From positions 4,464,001-4,528,000 of the forward strand of contig CM055609.1 of NCBI GenBank assembly GCA_029379385.1: a stretch of 64,000 bases of DNA, in the 5' to 3' direction. The notes under the pieces were generated by a model, which saw nothing but the letters and a program-made list of their open reading frames with translations, searched no databases and had not been told where the DNA came from. Shown in pieces: positions 15,235 through 28,260 of this stretch (positions within the stretch are counted from its first letter, which is position 1; every line of letters begins with the position of its first letter). A program made the translations under genes and the position numbers. This DNA comes from Quillaja saponaria. Taxonomy: Eukaryota > Streptophyta > Magnoliopsida > Fabales > Quillajaceae.

Positions 15235-18200
15235 TTGAAATGTTTCCCTATGGAATATGAGAAGCAACAAAAAACTATTTCTTCAATCAAATGATCACTT
15301 CAAACTTCTACTCTAACGGGATGAAAGTAGAAAAGTAACTTGTTTGCATGATATTAAATGAACAATTTCGAAAAGAGAAATAATCTTAGGTTTCTTCTTA
15401 GAACAAAAATCTCCACTCAAATGTCTCCAATGAAACTATGTTGCTTGCATCTCTAGAGTAACTTGACCAAATAATTCTCTATCCCCTTGTTTCCTTATGT
15501 GATCATAGTCCTTTGACCTTGTTTTACTTATTTTAAATCAATAAGCATTTGAGAATTTGTTCTGTTCTCTTTGTAAGAGCAAGCTCTTAGTTTTCTAAAA
15601 TGTGAAAAATTACATTTTGACTATTCTTGGCATTGAAACTGATACTAATTTATTTATTACATACTCTTATTGGATCCATAAAGTTGATCTTAATTTTTGT
15701 ATACTTGTTCTGACACATTAGCTAGGACTACACTTTCCTTCTTGTTATTCTTACTCATCAACTCTTTTATGATGACATATAATTTTTCAGACAGTTAACC
15801 ATATTAAAACAATGAAGTAAGCTACGAGAGTAAGCAATTATACGTTAATGATGAAGAAGGATAACATTAGATGATCTTGATTTCTCCTTTTGGTATCCCC
15901 TAGAATGATTAAAAAAAGGGTCATATCAGCAGTAACCAGAAAAACTCAATCCAGTTTGGTGTCCAAATTGGCATTTACCCAAAATCTCAAAAGTCCAAAT
16001 TTAAGAACCCCTTACAACAATATACCATTCCCGATCTCCCTAGAAACTGTAAACGGCACCGGAAATCGAATCAAGCTTATCCGGGATGGTAAAATATACT
16101 ATAATTTTACAAAGAGAACAATCAGGTCAAAGCCACATCCCAAACTCAAATCCAGAAAAACCTGAAATCAGATATGCAGATTAAGCTAATACAACAAACT
16201 TTCACCATTATACAATCAACTAACAGAAACCAAATTCAGATGCATATAAGAAATATATAGATGTACCTGATCCTTGTATTTTTTGCTAGTAAGCCAGGAT
16301 GAGAAATGGAGAGCCAAGCTTTCCCGGAGAGCTAGGGTTTCCAATCTCTTCGTATCTGCGATGAAGGAAGGCGAACGACGAAGAGGGAGAAAAGAGACTG
16401 CAGCTCGCGTGTTTGAGATTTCAGATTTACTTGTTTGCCCCTCACAAAAAGAAGTAATTTGATTTTGGGAAAAATAAAATAAAAAGAAAAGCTGTGTTCC
16501 CTCTTTTCTTTTTATTTTAGGCTTAACTCCTTGTTTTTGTCCTCTAACATGGTGTTAATTTTTAATTTAATTCTTTAAAATATTTCTCTCCAATTTCATT
16601 TGATCTTTTAAAATTTAATTTTTTTTATTTAAATTAAGAACAATTATTATCTTTGTATCAAATATGGTTAGTTATTTATTTATAAAGTATATAAGAAAAA
16701 TATAATATAATTAAAAAATTTTAAAGTATATAAAATAAAATTAATTGAGAAAATTCTTTAATGAGAATGAACCTTTTATCTTTCATTAAGTTCCATGAAT
16801 TCAAAAAATTGACTGAGATATTTTGCTATGACATTATTAAATTTGAAATATGAATTAATTATCATTTATTAAATTATGATAATGAAATATATTTTAAATT
16901 AAAATACTATAATTTTTAAACAATATGAAGTTAGTTCATGTAAAATCTTGAAGTAATTAGTTGTATTTTAAATTTTTATTATTATCAATTTAACTTTTGT
17001 TTATATATCAATTTGAATGGAAGTAATAATATGTCATTATTACCATAAATTTATTGTAAGTTAGTGTCCGAATTAACTAAATTACACCTCTTTCTTATCA
17101 TAAATTCAATGTCAGTTGGTGTCCGAATTAACTTACACTTGTTACAATAATTTATCTCTCCAATAAGTTAATTCTTCTTTCATTAAAATTTTCAATTTAA
17201 CCATTTTCATATCACTGAAAAATTATAAATTTATTAGTGTTTTCTAATCAATAGACATTTTAATGAATAAAGTATAAACTTTTAATTTCAAAGTTTTAGG
17301 TATATATGAACAAAAAAGAAAACAGAGTATTTGTGGTTCAACCATAATTAGTAGGGAGTCTTAGAAGGGGTGGGAGGTTTGTATGGCAACAAATTTATAG
17401 AGAGGATGTATATACTCAGTCATAACCTTGAAAATGATGTCAAATTTTTTTACCTATTGATCAATCTATTGACACCTTCAAGATAATGCCACTTCATTTC
17501 TACCCAATAAATAGAAAAAATAATCAAAGTAAGTAACTTTGATGAAGCAGTTTAATAATGAAATATTTTGTATGGAGAAGTACAAGAAACTAAAATTACA
17601 CTTACTATAAAGAAATTTCTAAGATTCACAACTTTAGGTTTTTTTTTTTTTTTTGGTTGGATTCAATCCGTTATTGTTGTTATTTAATCATTATGATTGG
17701 TATTCGTTATCTATTATATTTGCAATCATTACCCTTTTTTGCCCAAAAATATTATGAATTTCTTCTTGTCGAATATTTAATTTAATTATTTCCTCTTTTC
17801 TTCATCACTATTTGCCTAAGAATTCTAAATTTGTTAATTGATAATAAAAATTGTGCATTAGTAAGAATTTAAGATCCTTTTGGAAGGTATTTCTTTATTT
17901 TTTTGAAATTTTATTTTTGGTGCAAAAGGGATTAAATAAGATTAAATTAAATAATTTAAATAGTCTTAAGAAAATATTTCTCACAAAATCACCATAAAAA
18001 GCACTAGCAATACAACTCGGGACTAATTTTAAAAATAACTACGGATCTTAAACTGAGTTGCCTAATTTTTTTGGTAAAAAAAGGTAACACAATCCTTAAT
18101 TTCATCAAGGATATACATATCTCGATCTCTAGATATATACAAGGCATGAAAATAAGGAATTTGAGTGTCAGTGATTATTGTATGACTATATTATATATAT

Positions 18201-18660
18201 CTATCTATCTTGGATCCAGATTCACTCTATTCATTGATGCTCTAGCTCTAGCTTTTTAGCACAATTTCTGTACGAAACTGTAGATTCTCAGTTCTCACAC
18301 CAAGTACAAAACATGCTTATCTCCATAGAAATGAATTTTTTTGACCAAATTAAATCTAGAAAAAAAAAAAAAAAAAAAAAAACATTACATTGATCGCCAC
18401 CAAACAAAGATAATACATCATCTTTTGCTCTGTTCCAATCCAGGGAAATACAACAGACCAAACTTCAAACCAGGAAAAAAAAGCACAATGCTAGTGCGTT
18501 TTAGTTACAAACTAGAAAATGACGAAAGAGTTAATACACTAACAAAGAAATAAAAACCCAAACACACAAAAACAAACCCTAAACACACCAAGTTACCACC
18601 CCCTCCAATTTTCCCCAAAAAACTCAAAAAGGATTTCTGTGACGACTTCATTAAACAGTT
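15235..18660. repeat. NMT leader and intergenic part of the tandem duplication, copy 2
   Basis: Positions 15235-16470 copy the NMT leader at 9952-11250, including the purine-rich non-coding exon and the GTACAT donor. Positions about 16510-18660 copy the intergenic DNA at 11280-13955. No gene is supported within it. A run of about 22 A lies at 18359-18380. Confidence 0.65.
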
Positions 18661-18666
18661 GTGTTA

Positions 18667-19296
18667 TTAATTACTGGTCATCATTGTTAGCATTGGGGGC
18701 AGCAGTTCTCCTGTCAAGCTGCCTCTCCGGTTGTTTCCCAGCCACATCATAAACCCGCGTCTCTCAATTCCCATTTCTTCACAGAACTGTTCAATAGCTT
18801 CATGTGCCCAGTAATGGTACCTCCATCCCAAACGTTGTGCAAAGCTAAGAAGTCTTTCCTTCTGCTCCTCTGTAAAAACTGTCTTAGTCCTCCTTCTTCT
18901 CGGCCCGGGTGCTGCCTCCCTTCTCGGTCCGGCTGCCGTCCTCCTAACACCAACATCCAGCTGCGGCCTCCGTTCTCCGCCAGCGGAATGGGTGGCATGT
19001 GGGAGCTGCATGGTTGGGGCAGAACCCGAGTTAACAAAGGTGTTTGTGGGCATGATGGGTGCGTAGATAATCTCTTTCCGGTGAAAGTTCCGGTGACAGC
19101 CGCATGCACGGCATGTGAATGCCTCTTTGGCACCGTCCTGGCCGGCTTTTATGAACTCCATACAGCCATCAATGGACACATAGTTCAAAGCGAGAGCATG
19201 GTTTCTCTTACACTCTTTATACACGATCGTTTGCTCGAACGTCGTTGTGACAATATTGATTGAAGAGGAGACAAGAGTGGGAACTGTTGAGGCCAT
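18667..19296 (-). CDS. Zinc-finger homeodomain (ZF-HD) transcription factor, copy B
   Basis: Intronless gene for a 209-residue ZF-HD protein. Zinc-finger dimerisation domain, residues 24-74: YKECKRNHA, DGCMEF and CRACGCHRNFHRK, colinear with copy A residue for residue. The linker is rich in Arg, Ala and Pro, then the homeodomain (about 133-191) contains TKTVFTEEQKERLLSFAQRL, LGWRYHY and helix 3 GFMMWLGNNRR. The start MASTVPTL at 19296 is chosen because it aligns with copy A. The open frame runs 45 codons further upstream through sequence that looks like 5' UTR and core promoter. Compared with copy A the homeodomain is clearly diverged, so these are old paralogues rather than part of the recent duplication that produced the tail at 13960. 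Nuclear transcription factor by family. Confidence 0.92.
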   Translation of the reverse strand: MASTVPTLVSSSINIVTTTFEQTIVYKECKRNHALALNYVSIDGCMEFIKAGQDGAKEAFTCRACGCHRNFHRKEIIYAPIMPTNTFVNSGSAPTMQLPHATHSAGGERRPQLDVGVRRTAAGPRREAAPGPRRRRTKTVFTEEQKERLLSFAQRLGWRYHYWAHEAIEQFCEEMGIERRGFMMWLGNNRRGSLTGELLPPMLTMMTSN

Positions 19297-20690
19297 GGAC
19301 GAGAGAGAGAGTTTTGATATATCGATGGTTTTCTTGATAGATGGTTGTGTTTTGCAAGTGAAAGGGATGATGGTCTTAAATAATGGGGGGGAGAGAGATG
19401 ATAATGGCACTTGTAAGTGGTTTTGATACATGCAGACGACAGGTCTGCAATGGACGTGTCTTTAAAGTAATCATGGTTTATTTTTGCTTACGATGTTGAG
19501 TTTGCAAATGGTAATTTGGGTGATGTCATTTACATCATATAGTGGGTTTTTGTGTGTAATTTACTCACTCTGGTTTTGATTGTCCTTTTGTGAAGAAAGT
19601 TCTGGATATTGTTTCATCTGAAACTGCCTCTCGATCACCATTAATTTGTTTATGGATATCGATGACTCTTACTACAGTTTTTTTTTTTTCTCAGATTTAT
19701 ATTTCTTATTTGATGTATTTTTAATTAGTAACATTAATGTATAGGGACTTCAATAAAAATCTTGAGATAGTTAGGTTGTTTTATTTTTCGAGTTGGAACA
19801 AACAATTGCCATCGTTTCTCTCTTTTATTAATGTTGATATGATTTTTTTGACAATGTGAGCATCTTTGATTCTCAATCTTGATTTTTGTACTAATGAAGT
19901 CAGTGTGTTCAAAATCGTACCCTCTTGAGTATGTAGGGGCATGGGTGGGTATGGATTGCCCTTCTTATCTCACATCCCAACACCTCTCTGATACACTTCG
20001 TTGTAGTTATTCCATTTGCCATCTATGAACTGATAAAGCTTTTGAAGATCACTGTTTCCTCTTAGCAAGAATATTTCAGGTCAAGAAGATGAAGAAGTAA
20101 GTGAGCTTTTCATTTCCATCAAACAATGTGAGAACATTTCAATTAGTACCGTGGATGAGAAGTTGGCACTGACAAAGGTGGACAGGGCTGGGATAACAAT
20201 GGTTTTCATTAAATGAGCTAATTATAAATTTGTTTGCAAAAAATCCTCAAATTTCAAGTACAACGAATAATTTTTTAATTATAAACACATCTCGTTACAT
20301 TGATAGAATGCAGCTGGTATTGACTAAGTAGTTCAAAATAAAGAAATTAATTATTAATCAATCAAGCAAATTGTTGTTTTTTTTTTTTTTTCATCTAGAT
20401 GGATCAATAGTTTGATTCCTGCAAAGAAAAAAAAAATCACCTTCTTACAAACCTTACAGAAAAACATTAGGGGCTCATATGGACACTAAAATGAGATAAT
20501 TGTCCATATAGTACACATATTTTTTTGATTGAAATGAAAGAAAAGTAATATGAAAATTATAAATGAATACGTGATTACCAACTAATAAGGAAAGTAAGCA
20601 TCTCTTGCTTATCAACCCATTCGTTTAAGCATAAATTATAATGAAGACCCATTACACATTTGTTATCTCCTACCAGGCAAATTGTTTCTC
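19297..20690. other. Upstream region of ZF-HD copy B and intergenic DNA
   Basis: A minus-strand TATA-like stretch (ATTATTTAAG) near 19375-19386 could serve copy B. Nothing else recognisable is seen up to about 20690, where the flank shared by the F-box copies begins. Confidence 0.4.
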
Positions 20691-22279
20691 AAGCTAAATA
20701 ACAGTAAGAACAAGCAGTAGCAACTTGATATCCAACTAGCATTTACACGAGATGTTAGCTCATGGATATAACATTAAGAATTAGCATTTCACACATTAAG
20801 AAGAGGTCAGTAGTACAATTATAACATTGAGGGTCAATTGTCTGTGGCTTCTATATAACACCTAAGAATATTTTCAAGATTGTTACAATAGCTCAAGTAT
20901 CTCAAAAAAAAAAAAAAAAGTAGCTAAAGTAATTACAAAATCATTTAGCTTCTCCAGCCTATGTCAAAAAACAAGTAATTCTGCAACAAACAGTTGAGAT
21001 TTTCCTCTAGTGCAGCAAGAAGCAGCCTAACCGCATAAAGAGAAGCAATAAGAAACAAAATGGCTCATGGATTATTTTTCCTTTTGCCGCATTTCACCAT
21101 CAAATTGCAGAATTTCTTACTTTTCATGGAGTTAGCTCAACCAAGAAACTACTTAGCCTGGAGCAATCAAGGAAAGTATAATAAGTTATGTTTTTAAGTC
21201 TCTCCCTTTGATAACAAGATATATTTTCCATCAAATAGCAGTATTTCACCATAGCAAACAACTTCTTGATAATGGCAATTAAATACTAAATACCATTTTT
21301 CTTTTGCTGGCAATCTTTCCTAAATCAGATAGTTTGCAACTGTCCGGTTGCAAATGACTAATCAGATAGTTTGCAACTGTCCGGTTGCAAATGACTTGTG
21401 TGCCGAGAGAATCTATATGAAGTATAAACCTAACTGATTGCCGTAGAAGGTGCATTTCCACTTAAGCAATATTACTTTATCCAAAATTTCATTCAATCCA
21501 GAAGATTGAGCTTAGTAGGTTCAAAACCCAGATTAGGTAAATAGGGGAAAGTAGCACACATATGCTATCAAACATAGTTGAAGAATTATGTAATGACAGT
21601 TTTCATGCAAACATAATCTATATCTGCATTTCCACCCTTTTCCAGAATAGGAAGTGCATATGAACTACATCTAAGTTCTAACACATAAGCACAACATACT
21701 AGTCCACACTACATAGCTAAATTGATATGCATAAACTTCAATACTTTATCCTTTCCATTTTAATCTCATAGATTGCATGGCAAGCTGAATATAAAAACAA
21801 AGAAAAATAGCTCATTGGTGTTTGACCTAACCCAATATTGGTGGATTGACATAGATTTAACCACACATGTCAATCTGCTCATTTGACAAGTTCAGTATGA
21901 TACCAGAAATAAAACAACTTATGATGCAAGTCAGAATAGATAAACAAAAGGCATTTACAATGTCAGGATATGAATATGTATCCGCATAAAAAAAAATGTG
22001 AGTCCAAAAACATCCGAGTAAGACAGTTCAAGTATTTGTCCAAGTTCTTTTGGAATAATAATAATTAATCTCAACAAGGTGAAAAAGAAAAAGAAAACTC
22101 AAGCTGACTTGGCTAGTTTGTTTAGTTATCGCCAGCCATTTTAGCACCAAGTAGGTAACCATTTTTTGTTTCTCAGTTAAAGTCAAGAAACATAAATGGT
22201 AAAATTTAAACTGACAACTAGAACACCGATACAAGTAATGTCATGACAAAACTATGTAATCCGTTACTATTAGCAAAAG
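20690..22279. repeat. 3' flank shared by F-box/LRR copies, instance 1
   Basis: Sequence such as GCAGCAAACAGTTGAG and AGCTTCTCCAGCCTA recurs, in the same relative position, near 24390, 29758, 46105 and 52800. It lies downstream of the F-box relic at 22280 in the gene's orientation. No gene is supported. It contains the 37-bp tandem repeat at 21323. Confidence 0.65.
21323..21396. repeat. 37-bp tandem duplication with internal stem
   Basis: Two identical adjacent copies of a 37-bp unit. Each contains the inverted repeat TTGCAAC-6nt-GTTGCAA, so each copy could form a 7-bp stem. Confidence 0.85.
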
Positions 22280-23521
22280 CTAATGCAGTTTAGAAGCTCC
22301 CAGTAGTACCTGTTCCACCACAATTGCTTTAAAACAAGGAGATCCACCAACTAAGTAGGTCATTATAAGAAAAGGTATTGTAACCAAACTGGCGAGGTAC
22401 CCTCTACATCTAGGCTGTACCACTTGGTCCACTTCTATTTTCAAAATTTCTAATTTGGTAAAAGGAGAAGGACAGCCATCAAGAACACTGGAAGCCATGG
22501 ACAGAACCAGGGCAAAAGAAGAAAGACAAGGATAAAATTTCAATTGAAGTACAAAATAAACAATTCATAAAATTAAAATGTAAACAATGTAGTGTACTCA
22601 CCTTCAAGATACCATTAGATAGTGTCAAAAACTTTACATTCCCAATTACACGAAACATATTATTCAAATCCAAAAGGGAAGTTTGTATTTCCTCTGTTGC
22701 TAGCCAATTCCTACAGTATACTTTAACAATGACATTCTTGATAAAGGGAAGGCATTCAATAGAGAAATCACAGATACATGAGATATCCGCAAAAGAAAAA
22801 GATTTGAGCTTTGGTGAAGAAATCACAGTCTTACCATCTATACCATTAATGAACATTGAAAATGAAATTGATAAATTAGTAAGCTGAGGAGCAGATATCT
22901 GGAAGTGTTCCACATCCCCATCAAGGGAACAATCATATAGCAGCAAAACTTTTCAAATTGAGACAACCCCTAAAAGGGTCAATGGTATGTTCACTACATG
23001 AAATCTTACAGTCTATAAGACTCAAATTCATTAGCAGCACAAAATCATAGTGTTCCACTGGTGGCATCCTGGTCATTAAAAATTCTAGGGTTTTCAAAGA
23101 TTAACAATTGAAAAGTTGGGGTACAAGCTCTGTAGGGAAAAGAGCACCAATCCATAGATATTCAACTTCAAGAGAATTCACACATTCAACAACCCTCTTC
23201 ATGAGCAATTGAAATGGAGAGTCAACCTTATCCATATCATAAAAAAAGCAATCAATCCTAAATTTACAGACTTTAGTAGAGGCATCTCTGTGAGATAGTA
23301 CATGATTCACAAATTTCTGAAACATAAAATTCTCTGCTAAGACATCTGTCAGTGGAGAAGTGAAGAGTAGAAAGGGAATTATAAAGGTACCTCCATCGTT
23401 TACCCAAAACACTGGTTTGTACTGCAATTCTGGTGTCAAAAAGTGAAAGGATGTGTTGGAGAATACCATCAGGTAAGTTGCTCAGCCTATCCTCCACCAT
23501 TTTTTGTTTTCCCTTTTCCAT
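22280..23521 (-). pseudogene. F-box/LRR gene copy 1, multiply broken
   Basis: The start MEKGKQKMVEDRL at 23521 leads into an F-box (LSNLPDGILQHILSLF, then GKRWRYL). F-box proteins of this kind are substrate adaptors of SCF ubiquitin ligases; the rest is a degenerate leucine-rich region. Exon 1 runs 23521-22602 and ends at a donor AAG|GTGAG; exon 2 should start at 22507. Lesions seen: a frameshift near 23320 (FYV then out of frame), an in-frame TAA at 23101-23103 where the related copy has Gln or Phe-Gln, a frameshift near 22950, and TG instead of AG at the acceptor (22508-22509; the 31-kb copy has AG). The remaining blocks still align well with the other copies, so decay is recent. Confidence 0.82.
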
Positions 23522-25190
23522 CGCTTTCTGCTTCTTTGCTCAAACCTCTTCTCCTTCTGTTTGTGTTTGGTTCTGCTGAGTGCCCTTTCTCTTTCCATGA
23601 ATTGGGATTCTTGAACTCTTTTTGTGTTGGGTTCGATTTATTATTAGAGGCTTCCTTCTATTCTGCCAATGTGAAATCTTCCACCAGGCCTGTAAACCTA
23701 AACTCTCCTCAATTTTATTTTTTTTAGTTTTCACTTTGACTATAAACCTAATCTCGTTCAAGTCTAAAGAGCGATACCATTATTAACTGTCCTGGGCAAT
23801 TCCAAAATTCGAACTTTGACCTTTCTTGAAGTTCGCAACAATAAGCTTATTATTACGACCAACTACTTTTAAGTTAAGTGGTGAAAATTTTAGATGATGA
23901 TGAAATAAAATGATGGACACTTTGATGTCATTTTTGTTATTTTATGTTTTCTTCCTTAAACTTAACTACAAAGTCAAATTCAAACTAAAACTTCAAAATA
24001 ACCTGTATGAGCTTATGACAATGGATTCCAATATAAATTACCTTATCATTATCAGCAAATATTTACAATTTGTTTCAGCAGAAATTATAGATTTTTTTCT
24101 CCTACCAAGCAAATTGCTATTAGTAAGAACAAGCAGTAGCAACTCGATATCCAACTCACATTTATCACGAGATGTTAGCTCAACGAATCAGTTCCGGTGC
24201 TCATGTTCATTCCTTTCTCCTTAATCCCAGGTTCGAATTTGAGGAATCCACTTTATCAGCTATAGGTGTTACGAATATAACATTACACATCAATTGTCTG
24301 GTGGCATCTATAACACCAATACTACTTTCATGGTTCTTAGAGTAGCTGAAGTATCACACAAAAAAAGTAGCTAAAGTAATTACAAAATGATATTAGCTTC
24401 TCCAGCCTACATCAAAAGGTGACTCTGCAGCAAACAGTTGAGAATTTCCTCTTCTGCAAAGAAAAGCAGCCTAACCATAAAGACAGAGAAGCAATAAAAA
24501 ACAAAATGGTCATGTCCAGGCGGTCACATGCATCCTCAGCTTTGTTTCCAAGAAAACTAGATATGAACTTCACCTAACATACAGAAGTAAAAGTAATAGA
24601 TAAAAAAAAAATCAAATAATTTATCTTCAAATTCTCAAAGAATTCCAAGCTAATGGACCAAAGAAGGGAAAGGTGTACATTTTTACATTGTCACAAATCT
24701 CCTTCATAAAATTCAAAGAATTTCACTTTATTCTTGAGTGATGAATGAAACATAATCCTGCTGTCCATGGAAGAATTCCAAGCCTCAAAAGCATACTCTT
24801 ATATTCCTTGTGTTCACATGTTGCACAGCTACTAAGTCATACATGTCACAACCTAGGTGTCCACAAAAGCTAAGCTGCATCTTACTTGAATACCTTTATC
24901 TTTGGCAAAATTCAGTTTGAACTTTATGTTTGTATTAAAAGCTACCCATCTTTAAAAAAAAAAAATCAAGAAGTGTCTCTAGTTGAATATTTCTGCCTAT
25001 TATAGCCTGAACAATATTTTAATTCAACAACTTGAAGAACCCTAATTTTATAATATGAATAAGATGTTCGAACAGTTGTGAATACTTTAAGATTATATAT
25101 CAATAAGCGGAGGCCACATAATAATATATAGAATATACATTACAGAAATTCGCAGTTCTAAATCAATTATAATGACAACCAAACAACCTA
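23522..25190. repeat. Between F-box copies 1 and 2: duplicated flanks
   Basis: The section from about 23880 to 25190 resembles 29290-30560 closely, with blocks such as ATGGATTCCAATATA and GGAATTCCAAG-like motifs in the same order. A SINE-like remnant at 24172 is shared. No supported gene. Confidence 0.6.
24172..24252 (+). mobile_element. tRNA-derived SINE remnant
   Basis: It carries an A-box-like TTAGCTCAACGA and, about 45 bases on, a B-box-like GGTTCGAATTT, the internal RNA polymerase III promoter layout of plant tRNA-related SINEs. The paralogous copy is at 29592. The paralogous flank near 20755 has TGTTAGCTCA but lacks the body and B box. No cloverleaf or 3' CCA context supports a functional tRNA. 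Confidence 0.5.
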
Positions 25191-25204
25191 TCATTCGTAA
25201 GTCC

Positions 25205-25440
25205 TAAAGATTTGTAGGAGTATACCATGAGGTAAATTGCTCAGTCTATCCTCCACCATTTTCGACGACTTCTGCTTCTTCGCTCCTCTAGGTTTGTGCT
25301 CCATCTGTTCGTGTTTAATTCTGCACAAAGAGTGTACTCTGTGAGTGTTGGGTTCGATTATACCAGAGAGGCTTCCTTCTATTGGACATAAGCAGAGAAG
25401 TACCATTATAAAATTTAGGCCCATAATTCATCTTTTGGCA
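25205..25440 (-). pseudogene. F-box copy 2, only 5' leader and first F-box residues
   Basis: The minus strand keeps the conserved leader (about 25440-25260) and the start MVEDRLSNLPHGILLQIF at 25259, then similarity to the F-box family stops at about 25205. Everything downstream is deleted and the F-box 3' flank follows directly. In this copy the leader is open in the coding frame from an upstream ATG, which may be accidental. Confidence 0.75.
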
Positions 25441-26127
25441 GGCCCAATATAGACTAAAACTCTTTTTTCATTACCCACATACAAAAGTTTGTATGTGGCA
25501 AAAGAGTTCACTATTCAGATCAAAACAGTTGAACATACCCAAATGTTATCCAATTAAATATATTCATCCTAATTGACATGACATGCACCAGAGAAAGATA
25601 TCACATTCATTTAACGATTTTTTTTTAATGGGCACATATTAAAAAATATTTAATTTTTTTATTTTTTTTAATTTTATTACTCATATTTATTACTGTCAAA
25701 ATCTCTATTTTTATTATATATTAATATCTAGTGTTGTAATTCAAATCACATAATTAGATATTTGAATTTTAATTCAATTGAATTATTTAAATTTGAAGTC
25801 GATATGAATATAAATTCAAATCAAATAAAAATAATTTTTAGAATTTGAATTTAAATTCAAATCAAATTCAAATAATGTAAGTACTTGATTTGATATTCGA
25901 TCAAAGTATTTGACTATTTGATTAAGTAATTAATTGATGTTTATTAAAAAATAATTATAAATTTTATATAATTATTTGTATTTATTTAAATTAAAAAATA
26001 TATATGTTATCTTTACCATTTTTATTTTGGATTTGGATCCTCTAGAATTTTTAGCAATTCTAGTAAATAGAATTCTTTTAATTTTTGTTAACTACTATTT
26101 TAAAATATATTTTAATAAATTTTTTTA

Positions 26128-26262
26128 TTAAAATTAGAATTAGAATTAGGATTGGAGTGAGGGGTAGGATTAGAATTATGATTAGTGTTAAGAATAGGGT
26201 TAGATTTAGGCTTACACTTAGAATTAAGTTTAGGCTTACACTTAGAGTTTGGCTTAAAGTTA
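26128..26262 (+). repeat. Degenerate hexanucleotide array
   Basis: Successive hexamers such as AGAATT, AGGATT, AGGGTT, AGATTT, AGGCTT and ACACTT follow in register for about 22 units. Because 6 is a multiple of 3, the overlapping frame 26085-26345 encodes an alternating Arg-Ile/Arg-Leu chain, so it is a repeat artefact and not a gene. Some units resemble telomere hexamers, but the array is too diverged to call telomeric. Confidence 0.75.
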
Positions 26263-26909
26263 AGGGAAAAAAAATATTTAATATATATTTTCTTCAATTT
26301 TTATTGTTCATATTTATTACTGTCAAAATCTCTAATTTCTACTAGATACTAATATCTCTAAACTAAATTTAATATTTTATTTAATTAATTTTTTTTCTAA
26401 TATAGTTTTTATTCTTAAAATTATATTAAATAAATAAATAAAATATATTAAAATAAATATGAGTTGATTTTATTACAGGTTAATAACAAATTTTTAATAC
26501 ACTACAGGTTTTCTAAGAAATTTATATGTATTTATTGTTTTTCATACACTTTATTTTCTCTAAAAAATAAAAGATTTAATTAATCTTTAAAAAAGGTTAT
26601 GTTTATGTATATAAAAAAAAAAAAGTAAAAAAAGTTAAACAAAAATTATTTGCTTTTATTTTGATGCGGGATAAGAAAATGAGATTTGTATTATTTTTTA
26701 ATAGTTTCATTTGGGAGTGTCATGCTCGTAATTAAAAAAAGAAAAAAAAAAAAAATTTTCCGGCCAGTTATCAATTAATTATTATCTCTTACTTATTGGG
26801 GTCAAGAAACAATGAATAGCATGTCTCAGAGAAGTGGTGGAGCGATTTGATGTTGAACGCTGTCCATATAAAATTAGGGTTTCTTTTCAAACAGCAATTG
26901 CTAAATTAA

Positions 26910-27053
26910 TATTTAATATCTTTATTTTTCAATTTTTCTCTGCTTGACGAGTCAAACTGTTGCATTGCATGGTAGTATAGGTATTTAATATCTTTATTTT
27001 TCAATTTTTCTCTGCTCGACGAGTCAAACTGTTGCATTGCATGGTAGTATACG
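26910..27053. repeat. 72-bp tandem duplication
   Basis: Two adjacent copies of a 72-bp unit, containing TTGACGAGTCAAACTGTTGC in one and TCGACGAGTCAAACTGTTGC in the other. They are nearly identical, hence recent. Confidence 0.88.
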
Positions 27054-28260
27054 TATGTATACAGCCACGTAGCCTATTTGAATTAATGGTGATGATTGCT
27101 TTCACCAAAATAGAAATTTGGTTGGTATTCGTCTGCTTTTTAAAAAGGTGTCCCTCTTTAAAAAGATACGCAAATATAATTATAAATTTTTTCTAGTAAG
27201 CGTCTAAAAATTAATATTTGTTTAATTATAATAAATATAATTATTAAAGATTAAAATTTTCTACAAGTAATTTATGTAACAAAATAATACTAAAATTATG
27301 ATCAATTACCATAATAAATGTTACAAACTTTCTATCTATAAAAATTAAATAAGTACTTTCTACATATCCGTTAGATAAATTCATTATAAAAAACTTAATG
27401 CCAAAACAGAATCTATAAGAACGATCCAACTGAAAATTTATTACCAAACACCACCAAAAACACATGAGAATAAATAAGACAAAAAAATTGAAAGACTAAA
27501 AACAGTGTTTCTTTAATCAACCTCTTGGCCATGAAGCACCCATAATTTATGGTATTACTACTACATAATTACAAATAAAAATAATTTTACCAGTTGAATT
27601 ATATTTATATACCATTTAAATTATGTATAAGCTTTTTTCTTAATTTAAGAAAAATCTCAAGCAATGTATATAATATGATTTTTTTTTTAAATTTTCATAT
27701 ATTTTATTTATATTTAACATGTTTAATAAAAAAAGTCAGATTAATTATATTTGTCAATATTCTGATTGATGCTTTCTTTACAATGAATGATAAAAAGAAA
27801 AAAAATCTCTAAAATCAATTAACTTTAAATTTTATGGTTGATTCAATTTAATTTTTATTGAAAATTTATTATCATAAAATAAAAATTGACAATCCTATAA
27901 CTATTAAAAATATTTTCTAAGCTTCTCTTGCTTATCAACCAATTTATTTCAGCAAAACAAAAAAAAAAAAAAAATTCAAAAAATGAGCCTTAACCTATTT
28001 TTGATCCTACCAAGTAAATTGTTTCTCAAACTAAAAATTAGTAAGAATAGGTAATAGTAACTTGGTATTCAAGTCGCAATCACAAATAAAGAAAAAGGTT
28101 TGTCTTACATAGACTATTAAATGTCCCACTTGCTGACTCGCGACTATGGATTATTATAATAATCTTTGATTAATTCTTACGTTGTTTGCTTCTCTATATA
28201 AATTCTATAAGCCATTGAGAATATCATCTTCTATCTTAATCTACTCTTTTTCTTGTAGTA

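Larger units (their letters stand above)
25441..28190. other. AT-rich intergenic region with short repeats
   Basis: No gene is supported. It contains a degenerate 6-bp repeat (26128-26262), a 72-bp tandem duplication (26910-27053) and many A/T runs. The right end (about 28190-28260) is the promoter of the B3 pseudogene, with a TATATAAAT element at about 28195-28203. Confidence 0.5.

Noticed and set aside
18802..19263. 153-residue plus-strand open frame
   Set aside because: Antisense shadow of the GC-richer ZF-HD copy B.
26085..26345. Arg-Ile-rich protein
   Set aside because: Product of the degenerate hexanucleotide repeat; no domain or codon signal.
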